From: Ixodes scapularis
Lineage: Eukaryota; Arthropoda; Arachnida; Ixodida; Ixodidae
Direction of reading: 5' to 3'
Assembly (NCBI RefSeq): GCF_016920785.2
Contig: NW_024609835.1
Coordinates: 80,900,795-80,964,794, forward strand
Length of the DNA stretch: 64,000 nucleotides
In this document: positions 54,257 through 64,000 of the stretch, piece by piece
Layout of the letters: every line of letters begins with the position of its first letter
Position numbering within the stretch: the first letter of the stretch is position 1
Position numbers and translations under genes: made by a program
The notes under the pieces: generated by a model
Seen by the model: only the letters and a program-made list of their open reading frames with translations
What the model was told of the DNA's origin: nothing
The model's database searches: none

Positions 54257-55006
54257 GAGATAATGGCAAAAGTATTTAAAAACTGAATCGAAATACAAAT
54301 ATAAAATACTTCGTCAAAAATGTATTCAATTACAAGTTCAATTACGCTTTTTAGAAATATATTTAAATACAATATACAAAATAACATGAAAGCCTTTGAT
54401 CATCTTCAAATACTTTTACAAGTAAATACATTGTTCCCATAGTCTGACATCTTAAACTTAAATGTAACCCAGGGGAAAAAAGACAGTGCCCAAATAAAAA
54501 GTGGAGTCTATATATACCAGTAATGAAGCCCTTAAAAGAAAGTTGAAGTTCTAAAAATAAAAAACAAGTTTGTTAAAAGATAGGATAGGTACAACGTAAG
54601 AAGACACAATGTATTCAGTACGAGCTTTATTTCAACGGCTCAGTTGGAGCAATAAAGCCCTTTCAAACAACAAGTTGGTAATGTGACTTTTAAACATTGA
54701 GACCGATAGACCAAAAAAACAATAATTATACCCACCCCGTTACTTCATTGTTCTACTTTTTCTTTCTTTCGTTCGTGTTTATTATGAACGAATCGCAGCA
54801 CGTTTCAGGCTCTGCATATGGCATCCCATAGCGAAGAGCGCATAAGAAGCAGAGCCCAAAATTGTATTTGGGCAGTACTTGAAATACTTAATTTTCAGCA
54901 TTTAAATACAATTGACTGATATATTATTCATGATTTAAGTAAATACGAAGTAAAGAATACTCAAAGTATTTTAAATACTTTTATTTTGATGTACTTTCCA
55001 TTTCTG
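54257..55006. mobile_element. Diverged hAT-like MITE, relative of the 18593-19500 element
   Basis: Subterminal tracts (CGAAATACAAATATAAAATACT, TGTATTCAATTACAAGTTCA, AGTATTTTAAATACTT) match those of 18593-19500. Tips GAGATAATGGCAAAAGT and ACTTTCCATTTCTG are decayed versions of CAGGGATGGGCAAAA. Flanks ACGTAAAA and ACGTAGAA (54249-54256, 55007-55014) match at 7 of 8 bases, as expected for an old 8-bp duplication. Confidence 0.75.
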
Positions 55007-55076
55007 ACGTAGAATGATCAAAGCTGGTGCACTAAAAGTGTGACGACATCACGTTGAGGTCGAGCGAAGCAATCGA

Positions 55077-56140
55077 TTGGGCACGGCTGCTATGCACGAG
55101 CTCGGCTGGGTCTCGTGTCCAATCAACGCGCCGATGGTCGCTCGGCGTCACGCTCGTGCCCAATTGCTGAGTTGGCGCCATTCGACTGTGATAACGTTCT
55201 ATGGAAAAAGAGTATCAGCGACGTCGAATCGAACCCCGGCCCTCTTGCTGATACCGAGGTTACTGCTAGCATTCTAGCTACTGTTCAGCGAAATGAGCCC
55301 CCTCAAAGCGACCTGCTGACTAAGGTTATTGCTCTTACAACCGAAAAAGAAAACACGAATGCTTCAGTGAGTCAACTGTTTGCAAGAGTAAATTCGATCC
55401 AGGCAGAACTAGGAGAAGCAAAACCCGTGTCTACCTCTTGTGACAATAATAATCCCTGGAGAAAGGGAACAAAGAGGACAAAGGGCAAACTCAAATCTCC
55501 AAACACAGCTAGGTGACTAGTGGGCGACAGAAAAAATCCGCCTGGTCCGGGTATCGAATCAGGGACTTCTCCATATCCAGTGGAGCTCTCTACCAATAAT
55601 TGTTGTAATTTTTGTCCAGCTCGCTTGCACTTTGCGTCAATTGCATTATAATAACGGTCTACCTTTTCTCCGCGAAGCAGCATGTCTGCTGAGCTGGCTA
55701 GTCTTCAAAAACAATCTGACGGCCATCAAAATCGACTGGGACGATGTAATTTGTTATTTTTGCTGCCTTAACATTGTCTCTGAAAGTTGGAGTCAATCGG
55801 AAGAAAAAGTATTCGCTTTCTGCTCCGAAAAGTTGGGGATCCAGTTGGACCCTGCCAATCTTGAACGGTCACAACGTTCAGATCAATTTCAGGTAGGCAA
55901 AAATTGGCCAATAACTGTCAAGTTTGCTCGTTTTAGGAATAAGGATCTTGGCCTATGGGTGTTTGTGTTTTTGCTCTCCGTGAAGATTTTTCCGCTGTAG
56001 TACGGCAAGTTAGAGCCTCGATGTTCGAGCACGGGAAAAGCCTGAAATTTCCCTTTAAGTGCGCTTTAATAAATTGCACGTTGATAATGAACGCTATTGT
56101 TTTATTATTTTTTACCATGAATTCCAGTCTTGTTAATCAA
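55077..56140 (+). pseudogene. LINE ORF1 with an N-terminal 2A-like motif (second LINE)
   Basis: An N-terminal part from ATG 55077 or 55092 (ARRHARAQLLSWRHSTVITF) is continued in the +2 frame by KKSISDVESNPGPLADTE. DVESNPGP (55220-55243) is a 2A-type motif. Downstream SDLLTKVIALTTEKENTNAS and VSQLFARVNSIQAEL form a coiled coil. A tRNA-like insertion interrupts at about 55516-55600. The later part (55770-56090) reads SWSQSEEKVFAFCSEKLGIQ, VGKNWPITVKFARFRNKD and REDFSAVVRQVRASMFEHGK, the RRM-like and C-terminal parts of ORF1. Several frameshifts. Confidence 0.75.
55516..55600 (-). mobile_element. tRNA-like SINE fragment (minus strand)
   Basis: The minus strand reads TGGTAGAGAGCTCCACTGGA, then GAGAAGTCCCTGATTCGATACCCGG. 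These correspond to a D-arm/A-box-like and a T-arm/B-box (GATTCGATACC) part of a tRNA, followed by ACCAGGCGGATTTTTTCTGT. The 5' tRNA half is missing, and no intact cloverleaf is present, so this is a SINE or tRNA relic, not a tRNA gene. Confidence 0.5.
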
Positions 56141-56165
56141 AATGCGTGGCAAACAATAAAAAAAA

Positions 56166-58960
56166 ATGCAAAGAATAAAACCATACAGTGCTCGTCGTGT
56201 TGAACCGCGTGATAGAAACCAGCTTCATTCTGACCTTTTTACTAACATCCGTAGCGTCATACCGAAGCGTGATGTTCTTTGTGCTCTTGTGGAAGACAGT
56301 GAATCCAATATTGTAATATTAACTGAAACGTGGCTTAGTCCCGGTATTGATAATAGGAAAATATTCTGCCAAAACGACGACTGTAACATTTTTTCGACGT
56401 GACAGATGTTCTCGAAAGGTGGTTACGTGCTTATCGCAATAAAAAAAAGTATATTTCGTGTTTTGATATATGGCTTGCAGATAGAAGCCTCGAATTTTCC
56501 GCGTATGCGCTTGCACGCCATCTGGTAAGGTTATCGTAGCCGTGTGTTACAGACCTCCCGACTGTGATTTTATCGTTGGCTATAAATTTTTCTCCGGTGT
56601 TAGTCGAGATAAAAAGCCGGTTTCCAAAACTGACGAGTTGCTTTTTGGTGATCTTAATTTTCTGCTAATTGATTGGGCCAGTGTGTTATCCAACAGGTCA
56701 CGTGCATCAATAGAATTTATTGACATACGTCTAACGTTCAATCTAGCACAAATTGTTAACAAACCCACACGCTATGCTAACATTCTTGACCTTGCTTTAA
56801 CAACATCACCGGATCTTGTGAAGTCGATTCAGCCTTGTGATGGGTTGAACGATCGTAGGATCCTTCGCGTTGGTTTGTCACTCCCGGTAGTCGTCAAAAA
56901 CCCAATTTGTAAAATTATCTGCGATTATGATAAAGCCATTATAAAGCAATAAAAAACGAACTATTAATTTTGCATAACACAATTGCTTAACGGAATTCTA
57001 GATAAGATCTGTACAGAAAAACTGGACGCTTTATAAGAATAAAATAAATAGCCTCGTTCAAGCACACGTCCCTACTCTACGTATTAAGACTGACTCATCT
57101 AATCCTTGGTATAACAACAATAAAAAAACGTATCTTTGCGAAGGCGAAAATAACTAACTTATCTTGCGTCTGGGAGTCCTACTACACTGCACTCAGGAAC
57201 TATACAAGGACTTTTAAATTATCTCAAACTAAATATTTCTCACAAGACCTTACCGCAATTTTTACAACTCGAACAAATTCTGGAAGCTTATTTCACCTAA
57301 AAGTGGTAGCGCAAACGTTAATCTGGAGGATAATGCCGGTGAATTTGTTTCAGAGACTGAGTGCCCTAACGTTCTAAATGAAGGCTTTCCTTCATATTTG
57401 CAAGTGAATGTCCACATAATAATATTCTCATCATTCCTGAAAAGTACTACAAACCAATGTCTTTCATTACTATTAACTTACCCGGTATCATTAAGTTAAT
57501 TCAGAACCTAAAACTCACTTCCTTAGCAGGGTCAAATAATATTAACGCTAAGATTCTAATGTCTTTCAAGTGAAATTCTAAACCTCATCTTTAGCCAGAC
57601 TCTCTCCGGAAGTTGCCTACCTTCCGACTTGAAGATTGGGAGAGCCGCCCCAGTCTACAAACAAGGAACACAGTCCTCCGCGCTTCTACCGCCCCATCTT
57701 TCTAACTTGTTTCGAGAGCACATCTTGTACTCTCATTGCACGACTCACCTATCCTCAAACAATTCTTCTCTAGTGAGCAGAACGGCTTCCGTAGGGGCTT
57801 CTTCTGCAAAACCCAGCTTTGTAAATTTGTTCATGAGCTACAGACCAACTTTGGATGCCATGTACAGACTGACGCCATATTTCTTGACTTTTCAAAGGCA
57901 TTTGACAGTATTCCCCATCAACGTCTTCTATCTAGACTATCATCCCTGCAATTATATTCTCTTGTATTTTCGTGGATTAATAGTTTTCTTGCGTGTCGTG
58001 TTTTTCTTGCGTCTCGTGTGCAATACACAGTCATAAACGACCATGAATCAAACCTGGGGTATCGGAGCCGAGTGGGCTAGCGCACACCAGCTCGGAGCAC
58101 GTGGAGCGAAAGCTCGCGCTGCAGAACTCAGGATCCTGAGTTCAATCCCCAACCCAGCCCGTTTCGATCTGGATCAGCATTGTACCGGCGTACGGTTGAG
58201 TATCACTACTGCTTGAAGCACGTTAGTGGTTGTACTGCACTGGCTAAATTTCTCATCTACAGCTGGGAGACTCGTCGCCCGTCGAGGCAGACCAAGTTCT
58301 AGGTTGTATAAACATATATACAACCTAATTTTTTGAATCACACCTAAAAAGTGTCATCTGAGGCGTGCCACAGGAATCCGTTCTTGGTCCGCTGATTTTT
58401 TTCTTATCTTCATTAACGACCTTCTACGACACATTTCCTGCACACATACGTTTATTCGCAGATGACTGCGTCATTTAACACACCATGCCAGCGGAAACCG
58501 ACAATCTCAAGCTTCAAAGTCATCTCACAAAAATAACGACCGGTGAGAAACATGGCTGATGTCGCTTAACAAATACAAGTGCAAACTAATCCAATTAACT
58601 CGTAAAATGTCTACTCTAACCTTTCAATACACTATTGACGAAGATGTGATTGAAGCGGTTCCAGCGTATAAATATCTTGGCTAAGACTAACGACTACCCT
58701 TTCATGGAAACCTCATATCGAATTCGTTGCTGCAGAAGCCTCCCGGACACTCGAATTCACCAGACGTAACTAAACTCCCTTGATAAAATTCACGCGAACA
58801 CATCGATGGGCTTTAGACGTAATCTAAGAGACGTGCCATCTCATGTCCGAAAGATGGCTCACGAGACATACGTAAGAAAAAAATTAGAATATGTTTCCGC
58901 CATTTGGAGCCCTCATCAAGTCTACTTGATCAACCCAAAACCGAAACGCCGGATTCATCT
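56166..58960 (+). pseudogene. LINE ORF2 remnant (endonuclease and RT)
   Basis: Endonuclease: TNIRSVIPKRDVLCALVEDS, NIVILTETWLSPGI (Glu of the active site), VCYRPPDCDF, LLFGDLNFLLIDWA (GDxN), NILDLALTTSPDL and GLNDRRIL (SDH degraded to NDR). RT: FLDFSKAFDSIPHQRLLSRL at 57880-57940, SGVPQESVLGPL in degraded form at 58350-58400, LFADDCVI at about 58447-58471. The SINE lies between these two blocks. There are many stops; the first part of RT (57000-57590) is very decayed. Confidence 0.75.
58055..58334 (+). mobile_element. tRNA-derived SINE, copy 2 (plus strand)
   Basis: Starts TGGGGTATCGGAGCCGAGTG with an A-box-like GAGTGGGCTAGCGC and a B box GAGTTCAATCC. The body matches the minus-strand copy at 38638-38933. 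Ends in the palindrome GGTTGTATAAACATATATAC (pairing to TACAACC) and TAATTTTTT. Target duplication GAATCAAACC/GAATCACACC (58045-58054 and 58335-58344) matches at 9 of 10. Inserted in the RT frame just before its SGVPQ motif. Confidence 0.85.
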
Positions 58961-58987
58961 TACTATTCTACGACTACTATAGTATTT

Positions 58988-60026
58988 CTTCCCTAATGGT
59001 GAATGCCACTCGCAGATCCGGAGCGCTTTCCAAAATCTGCGAAGGAGGCAAAATTCCGCTCCAAGGGACCCTCCCCGAATCGACGACGGGAAGATGGACT
59101 CGCATTTTTGGAGCAACCCACCGACCCGCCCGGCTCCAAAGCCCGAGACGATCGGCCATTCAAAATGCCCGCTGCTCGAACTCGACAAGCCGGCCAACGC
59201 CTCAGCCGACTAATTATTCTGACGACTAGTAAAAATTGTCACTGTTTAGCTACAGAAATAACACGCGACACTGGCCGGGCAAAAATATCCGTACAATAGA
59301 GCCCGTGTCACAAATAACGAAAAAGGCGCCCGCTTCGAGGCGGCCTTTCAGCCGCCTCGAAGCGGCGGGGCACGCACAACGATCGCCATTTGTGGAGTTC
59401 AGATTGCTGGTAAGACTTTAATAAACACAAAGAGGTAACAAACCATCACTTGCATGGTCGTATCCTAATCTGTTCTTGCTTTATTTCACGAGAAAACGCC
59501 GGCGACATGCAGTGTAAAAACGTAAACAATCAGTGTCTGCAAAATGAACAGGCCTAACCTTGCGTCTGCCTCCGGATTTTCTGTCGTTCTTTTTCTCGTT
59601 CTTCTCTCGCGATCGTAGATCTCAGCGCTTATGGTTTGCCACGCTCCAGTCCCGGCTTTGTACCCCTGATCTACGTGAGGTTGAATAGTTCGAGCCGTCT
59701 CAATCCCGCTTTAACAACCAATGCATCCGAACAGACCAACTCGACGGCCCGGTCGGTCCGGTGACTGCGGTGACCTTGCCAACCTCGCCGCGCATGCACA
59801 CTGCTCAGTTAAAGGAAACGACGTAGGGCGCTTTGTCAACTTCCGCCAAGATCTGTGGCAGTCCACGGAGCTGTTGTGGCACGATTTGGGGCGCTGCATA
59901 GGGCGGGGGCTGCCAGGGATCTAAGAGCGGAAGATGACTAACTCGAGTCAGATCTGCGAGCGGAATATGCGCGCTTCATATGGAGCGCTTTTAAACCGCT
60001 CAAAATCTGCGTAAGATTCACCGTAA
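58988..60026. mobile_element. MITE-like insertion in the LINE, about 1 kb
   Basis: The LINE frame breaks off after IHLTILRLL at about 58978 and resumes at about 60027 (APYQRRRKLSRVF). The ends show an imperfect inverted repeat, TGGTGAATGCCACTCGCAGAT against ATCTGCGTAAGATTCACCGT, and both subterminal zones carry CGCAGAT and GAGCGCTT words. A perfect internal hairpin lies at 59330-59365. No transposase. Exact tips and target duplication not determined. Confidence 0.55.
59330..59365. repeat. Perfect 15-bp GC-rich hairpin
   Basis: CCGCTTCGAGGCGGC, loop CTTTCA, GCCGCCTCGAAGCGG. Lies inside the 1-kb MITE-like insertion. Confidence 0.85.
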
Positions 60027-60350
60027 AAAGTTGCAACTTAAGACTTGCACCCTATCAAAGGCGGAGGAAGCTTTCTCGCGTTTTTCTTCTTTAAATTTAC
60101 TACCACTGCCCACAGCTAAAAGACGTCCTCCTCCCAACCCTCGATAGAATAATGTCCCACCTGAATAACTCCTGTCCAATTAAACGAATCTCCAGAAAAA
60201 CGAATCCGTTAACAAATCACTAATTTGTCATGCCATCGCTGAATGGAACCAGCTGCCATCCTTCATCGTTCGCGTCACTGATGCAGCGGAGTTTTATCAT
60301 CCTAAACCTTTTAAGTTGAGTACATGTATAACTTCTGCTATGTTTATTGT
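60027..60350 (+). pseudogene. LINE ORF2 C-terminal tail
   Basis: In shifting frames: RRRKLSRVF, KFYYHCPQLKDVLLPTLDRI, SHLNNSCPIKRISRKTNPLT, and CHAIAEWNQLPSFIVRVTDA. The final EWNxLP followed by a short tail is how CR1/L2 ORF2 proteins end. Continues the LINE RT broken at 58980. Confidence 0.65.
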
Positions 60351-60479
60351 TGTATATTTTGTTATTGTTTCTGTGTTACTATTGTACTGTTCAACACATG
60401 CCCCCTCCCTCCTCTCCCCTCATGTAATGCCCTAACATGGCCTTTATGATGAAAATACATGAAAATAAAAAGCAGGATG

Positions 60480-60835
60480 TTCGCAGGCCTTGAGGCTAGG
60501 TCGTGTTGGTAGAGCACGACGAACGGACTTGCACAAGTTCCTGGGCTGCAATCAAGTTAAACATTAGCGAGTGTTAATTATACGCTAAAATGTTTGTACA
60601 GCCGAAATTTATGAACAATATGGGGAGCGTGCCACACCTAAAGAGGGCGCGCTGCTCCGCCTTTGAAGCATATTTGCATATTGCAAGGAAGGCAGCGCTC
60701 TGTCCGTGTCTTCCTTCATCCGGTCCGTCGTCTTTTTGCTCTGTTTTCATCTTTCAAAGTATGTCGTGCCAACTCGCCTAAGCTTCAACTTTAGCAATAT
60801 TGCAAGGCAGCGCCGCCAATGGCGCGCGTGAGTGT
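60480..60835. other. Stretch with no recognisable gene
   Basis: A 63-codon frame at 60590-60781 has no motif. Nothing else seen. Confidence 0.4.
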
Positions 60836-60840
60836 ATGAA

Positions 60841-61067
60841 TGCCAGTTCACACGTACAGCGCGGCACCGCGAAGAAAAACGGCGCTGATGGAGTGATTCC
60901 ACAGTGTTGCACGTGACTTATCGCCGACGTGCTATTCTACAGTGATTAGCGTCGATACAGTGCCGATGCATCGCTGCTAAACCGACAACTCGACACAGTA
61001 CCGGCGACGCGTGCATCGGCGTCTTTTTCAGCACCGATTCGACTCTGCGCTGTATGCGTGAACAGGT
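60841..61067. mobile_element. MITE with GTTCACACGTACAGCGCGG-type ends
   Basis: Left GCCAGTTCACACGTACAGCG and right GCGCTGTATGCGTGAACAGGT are inverted repeats with a few mismatches. The inside is rich in CACCG/CGGTGC and CATCGGC words. No target duplication determined. Confidence 0.6.
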
Positions 61068-61109
61068 AGGGTTACCACGTCCTCCTAGCGAAATGCGGGA
61101 CACGCGGGG

Positions 61110-61155
61110 CAAGATAGTCGGGGGAGGAGGGGAGGAGGGGAGGAGGGGGGGTAGA
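61110..61155 (+). repeat. GGGGAGGA low-complexity tract
   Basis: Repetition of GGGGAGGAGGGG words ending in a G run. Four or more G runs in close order could form a quadruplex. Confidence 0.7.
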
Positions 61156-61558
61156 GGTAATTTAATAATTAACACGCACACCAACCGAGGCCCTGTTAGC
61201 ACATTTAATATCCTATGTTGTTTATACACCTGCTAATTGTATTGCAGCAATCGAGCTCAAATAATTTTCACTCCCAGTGATATATTTTTATGCCAAATGT
61301 GTTATTACATGTTTCGAAGTTGAAAACATAAAAATCGATTGTAGCAGAACTTAATGCAACAAATAAAAATAAAAATACAGTAAATTTTTTTTTTGGTTAT
61401 TGTTTTCTGTCAACGCTTACATTTATCAACATGATCCTACACATATTTTAACATTTTTTTCGATCGTTGTGAGTTGTAGGCTTGTAGCCTTGTGTGGCCG
61501 TCTTCACTAAAAAAAAAAAAATCCCCAGCAACCCTAGCTTTCACATTGACACAGTGAT

Positions 61559-62352
61559 TGTCACGAGGTACGCAAGGCTCGTTCAAATAATCATTTATGT
61601 AAAGAAAAAGAATACGAGACCCAATTGAATCCAGGCAATTTGTATTGAGAAGAAAATGAAAAAGGGTGTCTAATAAAAAAAGAACATGAAGATAAACCGA
61701 ATCGAGGGATATGTACACAAAGCAATATTCACTTGAGTTCCGGTCTTTTCCGTGGGCGGAAGATGCTCAAGGGGTTGCGGATGTAGTTGCCGGGTTCTGG
61801 ATCGTGGTTACCAAGTTCTCAATGATGGTAACGGGAGCCTGGATTCCGGACGCCGAATTTCCCAATGGCGATAGCTGGGCTAACCCGGACCTGGTCGGCA
61901 CCACGCTGATGGATGCTTTGGCCACGGCGAAGGGATCTCGGGGTCGGGTTTCTTGGTGTCCTCTCACCGACGGCACTCCGGCAGCCTTCCTGTGGCCTTG
62001 CTTCAGCCCGCAACTCGCTGACTGGTTCTGGTTTGGGTCATGGCACCCAAGCGCCCAGGCCCGGCAGTTCGTCGCGATGGCTGCACTCCGACGACCGTTC
62101 GACGATCTTTCTCACTTCTTTCTTTTTTTATCTTCTCCCCCCTCGCGCAGCTCTCAGCTTTTTCTTCTTCTTTCATGAATCGACCATGACAATAGCCCCC
62201 CACCAAAGTTTTTTTCTTTCCCCCCTTTACCAGACACACACCAACGAAACAAAAGAAAGAAAAAGACATAGACATGAGTCGATTCTGCACACCAAACGCG
62301 GGCTGGCGTCCAGCTGAAGGGTCGTCGGTGTATCCATTTTTCCCCCACGACA
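61559..62352 (-). repeat. Candidate LTR of the right-edge Gypsy element (minus strand)
   Basis: On the minus strand the segment starts TGTCGTGGGGGAAAAATGG and ends GCGTACCTCGTGACA, giving TGT...ACA ends. It lies directly downstream of the pol stop, as a 3' LTR would, with purine-rich GAAGGATGAGAGGAATGA shortly before it. The second LTR is outside the window, so the borders are unproven. Confidence 0.35.
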
Positions 62353-62430
62353 AAACGTTCAAAACGAGATCATTCCTCTCATCCTTCTGCAATCAGAACT
62401 AAGAGCCACGGTAAACCAACCAATTCCACA

Positions 62431-64000
62431 TCAAATAGGGCTTAAGTAATCCCCTCCGACATTTTCGGACCCCTTAATGTACTGAACTATAAACTCGTAC
62501 TCTTGCAAAAGTAGACTCCACCGCAAAATTCTACTATTTGACGTTTTCATTTTGCGAAGATACTTTAGGGGCTGGTGATCCCTTTGAACGATAAATTCTT
62601 TGCCATACAAATAGATGTGGAATTTTTGAATGGCCCAGACCAGTGCTAGCGCTTCCCTTTCGATGGTAGGATAGTTCATTTCCCTTGGCATCAACTTTCT
62701 GCTGGCACAAGCAACAGGATGTAGGAGTGTTGAATGTTTCTGCATCAACATAGCGCCCAAGCAGCTATCTGACGCGTCTGTACGGAGGATGAATGTCTTT
62801 GTCAGGTCAGGAGCCTTGAGAATTGGTCCTTTTGAAAGCTCCCGCTTCAGTTCCTGGAAGGCAAGCTCTTGTTTGCTGGTCCAACGGACGTTGTTGGGTT
62901 CCTTCTTTTTTGTCAACTCGACGAGAGGCAGAGCCTTCTGTGCGTAATTGGGAATGAACTGACGGTAGTAACCGGCCAGCCCCAAAAATGACCTAACTTG
63001 TTTCTTGGTTGTGGGTCGCCTGGATCCCACAATTTTTTCTACGGTTTCTGGTACTGGCGCAAGCTCACCGTCCCCTACTCGATGTCCAAGAAATGTGACG
63101 TACCTCATCCCGATCTCACATTTGCTAGGCTTTATGGTCAACCCAGCACGTTCTATTCGTCGCAAAACTAGCTCAAGCACGGAGGCGTGTTCTTCCCAGG
63201 TGCTGGAAGCAATCAGGACATCATCGATGTAGTGTTGCACACCATCTATTCCGCGCAGCACCTCTCTCATTAACCGTGTGAAGATTGCTGACGCAGTTTT
63301 TATACCAAAAGGCATGTACCTAAATTGGTATAAGCCCGAAGAGGTGTAGAAGGCAGTCTTCTCTTTTGAGTCTTCTGATAGCGGGATTTGCCAATACCCT
63401 TTTGAAAGATCCAATTTCGAGAAATAGGTCTTTTTTCCTATTTCTGAAAAGACAACATCGACCCTAGGAATCGGTTCGGCATCTGAGACCAGGATGTCGT
63501 TAAGTCGACGAAAGTCGATACAGACACGGTAGGTTTTGTCCTGCTTCTTAACAAGCACCAATGGTGAACAGTATGGAGATGTTGACTTTTCTATTACGCC
63601 CAGCTTCAGCATCTCGCCTACCTCCTCTTCGATCACGCGCTCCATCGCGAAAGGAATCGGGTACTGTGGTGTATGCACCGGTTCCTGCGCGGTCAGCTGC
63701 AGCTTACATTCCAAGATATCGGTTTGGCCCGGCACATCCGTAAATATTTTTGAATATTTCGCTAGGATGTCCATAACGTCGCTCCTTTGCTTCTGGCTAA
63801 GATCGTCGGCTAGCGCGACTTCACTTACTCCCTGCTTACTTCTCAGGTCAAGACACGGAAGCTGCTGATCAGCCGACGTATTCTCTACAGCTATAATTGA
63901 GGACACTTGCTCCTTTGTCTGACTTGTCGTCTCACGTTCCTCGTACCGCTTTAGCATATTTATGTGGAATGTTCTAGTGGTATGCCCAAGGTCTACCTCG
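62431..64000 (-). CDS. Gypsy pol, RT and RNase H, partial at the window edge
   Basis: The minus-strand frame is open from the right edge to the stop at 62431. It begins LGHTTRTFHINMLKRYEERE, which resembles the C-terminal tail of an integrase. Then come the RT (SPYCSPLVLVKKQDKTYRVC, IDFRRLND, KTYFSKLDLSKGYWQIPLSE with the first Asp, FRYMPFGIKTASAIFTRLM, QHYIDDVLIASSTWEEH with YIDD) and the connection (GLTIKPSKCEIG, VRSFLGLAGYYRQFIPNYAQ). RNase H follows (FILRTDASDSCLGAMLMQ, YPTIEREALALVWAIQKFHI, RDHQPLKYL), ending SENVGGDYLSPI. All visible catalytic residues are intact and there is no stop, so this copy may be young. The reading frame ends straight after RNase H, with no integrase downstream. 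Confidence 0.9.
   Translation of the reverse strand, partial: EVDLGHTTRTFHINMLKRYEERETTSQTKEQVSSIIAVENTSADQQLPCLDLRSKQGVSEVALADDLSQKQRSDVMDILAKYSKIFTDVPGQTDILECKLQLTAQEPVHTPQYPIPFAMERVIEEEVGEMLKLGVIEKSTSPYCSPLVLVKKQDKTYRVCIDFRRLNDILVSDAEPIPRVDVVFSEIGKKTYFSKLDLSKGYWQIPLSEDSKEKTAFYTSSGLYQFRYMPFGIKTASAIFTRLMREVLRGIDGVQHYIDDVLIASSTWEEHASVLELVLRRIERAGLTIKPSKCEIGMRYVTFLGHRVGDGELAPVPETVEKIVGSRRPTTKKQVRSFLGLAGYYRQFIPNYAQKALPLVELTKKKEPNNVRWTSKQELAFQELKRELSKGPILKAPDLTKTFILRTDASDSCLGAMLMQKHSTLLHPVACASRKLMPREMNYPTIEREALALVWAIQKFHIYLYGKEFIVQRDHQPLKYLRKMKTSNSRILRWSLLLQEYEFIVQYIKGSENVGGDYLSPI

Larger units (their letters stand above)
55077..60470 (+). mobile_element. CR1/L2-like LINE with ORF1 and ORF2, carrying a SINE and a 1-kb MITE
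   Basis: Order: ORF1 with 2A (55077-56140), endonuclease (56190-56952), RT (57590-58044 and 58345-58960), C-terminal tail (60027-60350) and 3' end near 60470 with CCTCATGTAATGCCCTAACATG followed by an A-rich tail. That 3' sequence resembles the end of the LINE at 4994-12770 (CCTTATGTAAAGCCCTATGG), so the two are related. Insertions: tRNA-like piece near 55516, SINE at 58055, MITE at 58990. Confidence 0.8.

Noticed and set aside
55516..55600. tRNA gene on the minus strand
   Set aside because: Only the T-arm half and part of the D-arm are tRNA-like; the acceptor stem is not closed and the sequence continues into SINE-like DNA.

Overview
This 64 kb window looks like nuclear DNA of an arthropod, most likely a chelicerate and probably a hard tick. 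That placement is an inference from the mix of repeats: CR1/L2-like and I-like LINEs, a tRNA-derived SINE, Ty3/Gypsy and BEL/Pao LTR elements, a Penelope-like element with a GIY-YIG domain, and many hAT-like and TTAA-target MITEs. There is no prokaryotic gene organisation. No host gene could be identified with confidence. Two weak hints of host exons are a possible terminal coding exon with a polyadenylation signal at 1029-1140 and a possible promoter plus first exon near 47.4-47.9 kb.

Layout, left to right. 0-2 kb holds CACGTG-rich repeats and a 0.5 kb foldback. 2.2-4.6 kb is a non-autonomous hAT-like element with an 8-bp target duplication. 5.0-12.8 kb is one degraded CR1-like LINE split by TTAA-flanked insertions. 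The largest of these (4.8 kb) is a tandem dimer with its own nested insertion. 12.8-18 kb is a broken Gypsy element on the minus strand. In it a Penelope-like fragment sits where the reverse transcriptase (RT) should be, and a tandem duplication with a MITE sits between gag and protease. 18.6-19.5 kb is a hAT-like MITE. 20.4-24.2 kb is an I-like LINE with CCHC zinc knuckles. 29.8-32.5 kb is another CR1-like LINE, followed by a BEL/Pao pol fragment carrying a MITE and by a minus-strand gag remnant. 35.8-37.7 kb is a cluster of small foldbacks. 38.6-43.1 kb is the best preserved LINE, split by a very young LTR element with two 375-bp LTRs that read identical. 45.8-46.5 kb is a hAT-like MITE. 49.9-53.9 kb and 55.1-60.5 kb are two CR1-like LINEs that still have both ORFs in decayed form. 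61.6-64 kb is a minus-strand Gypsy pol that runs off the right edge.

Nesting gives a relative chronology. In several cases, removing an insertion together with one copy of its target duplication restores the host LINE reading frame. The most interesting signals are: ribosome-skipping 2A-like motifs (DxExNPGP) at the start of ORF1 in both two-ORF LINEs; a Gypsy element whose pol order seems to be integrase-RT-RNase H (Gmr1-like); a 16-bp minisatellite expanded inside an integrase reading frame, apparently from the integrase coding sequence itself; and TTAA-bounded modules present in two or zero copies in a dimeric transposon. All identifications rest on reading the sequence and on general knowledge of these families. 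No database search was run.
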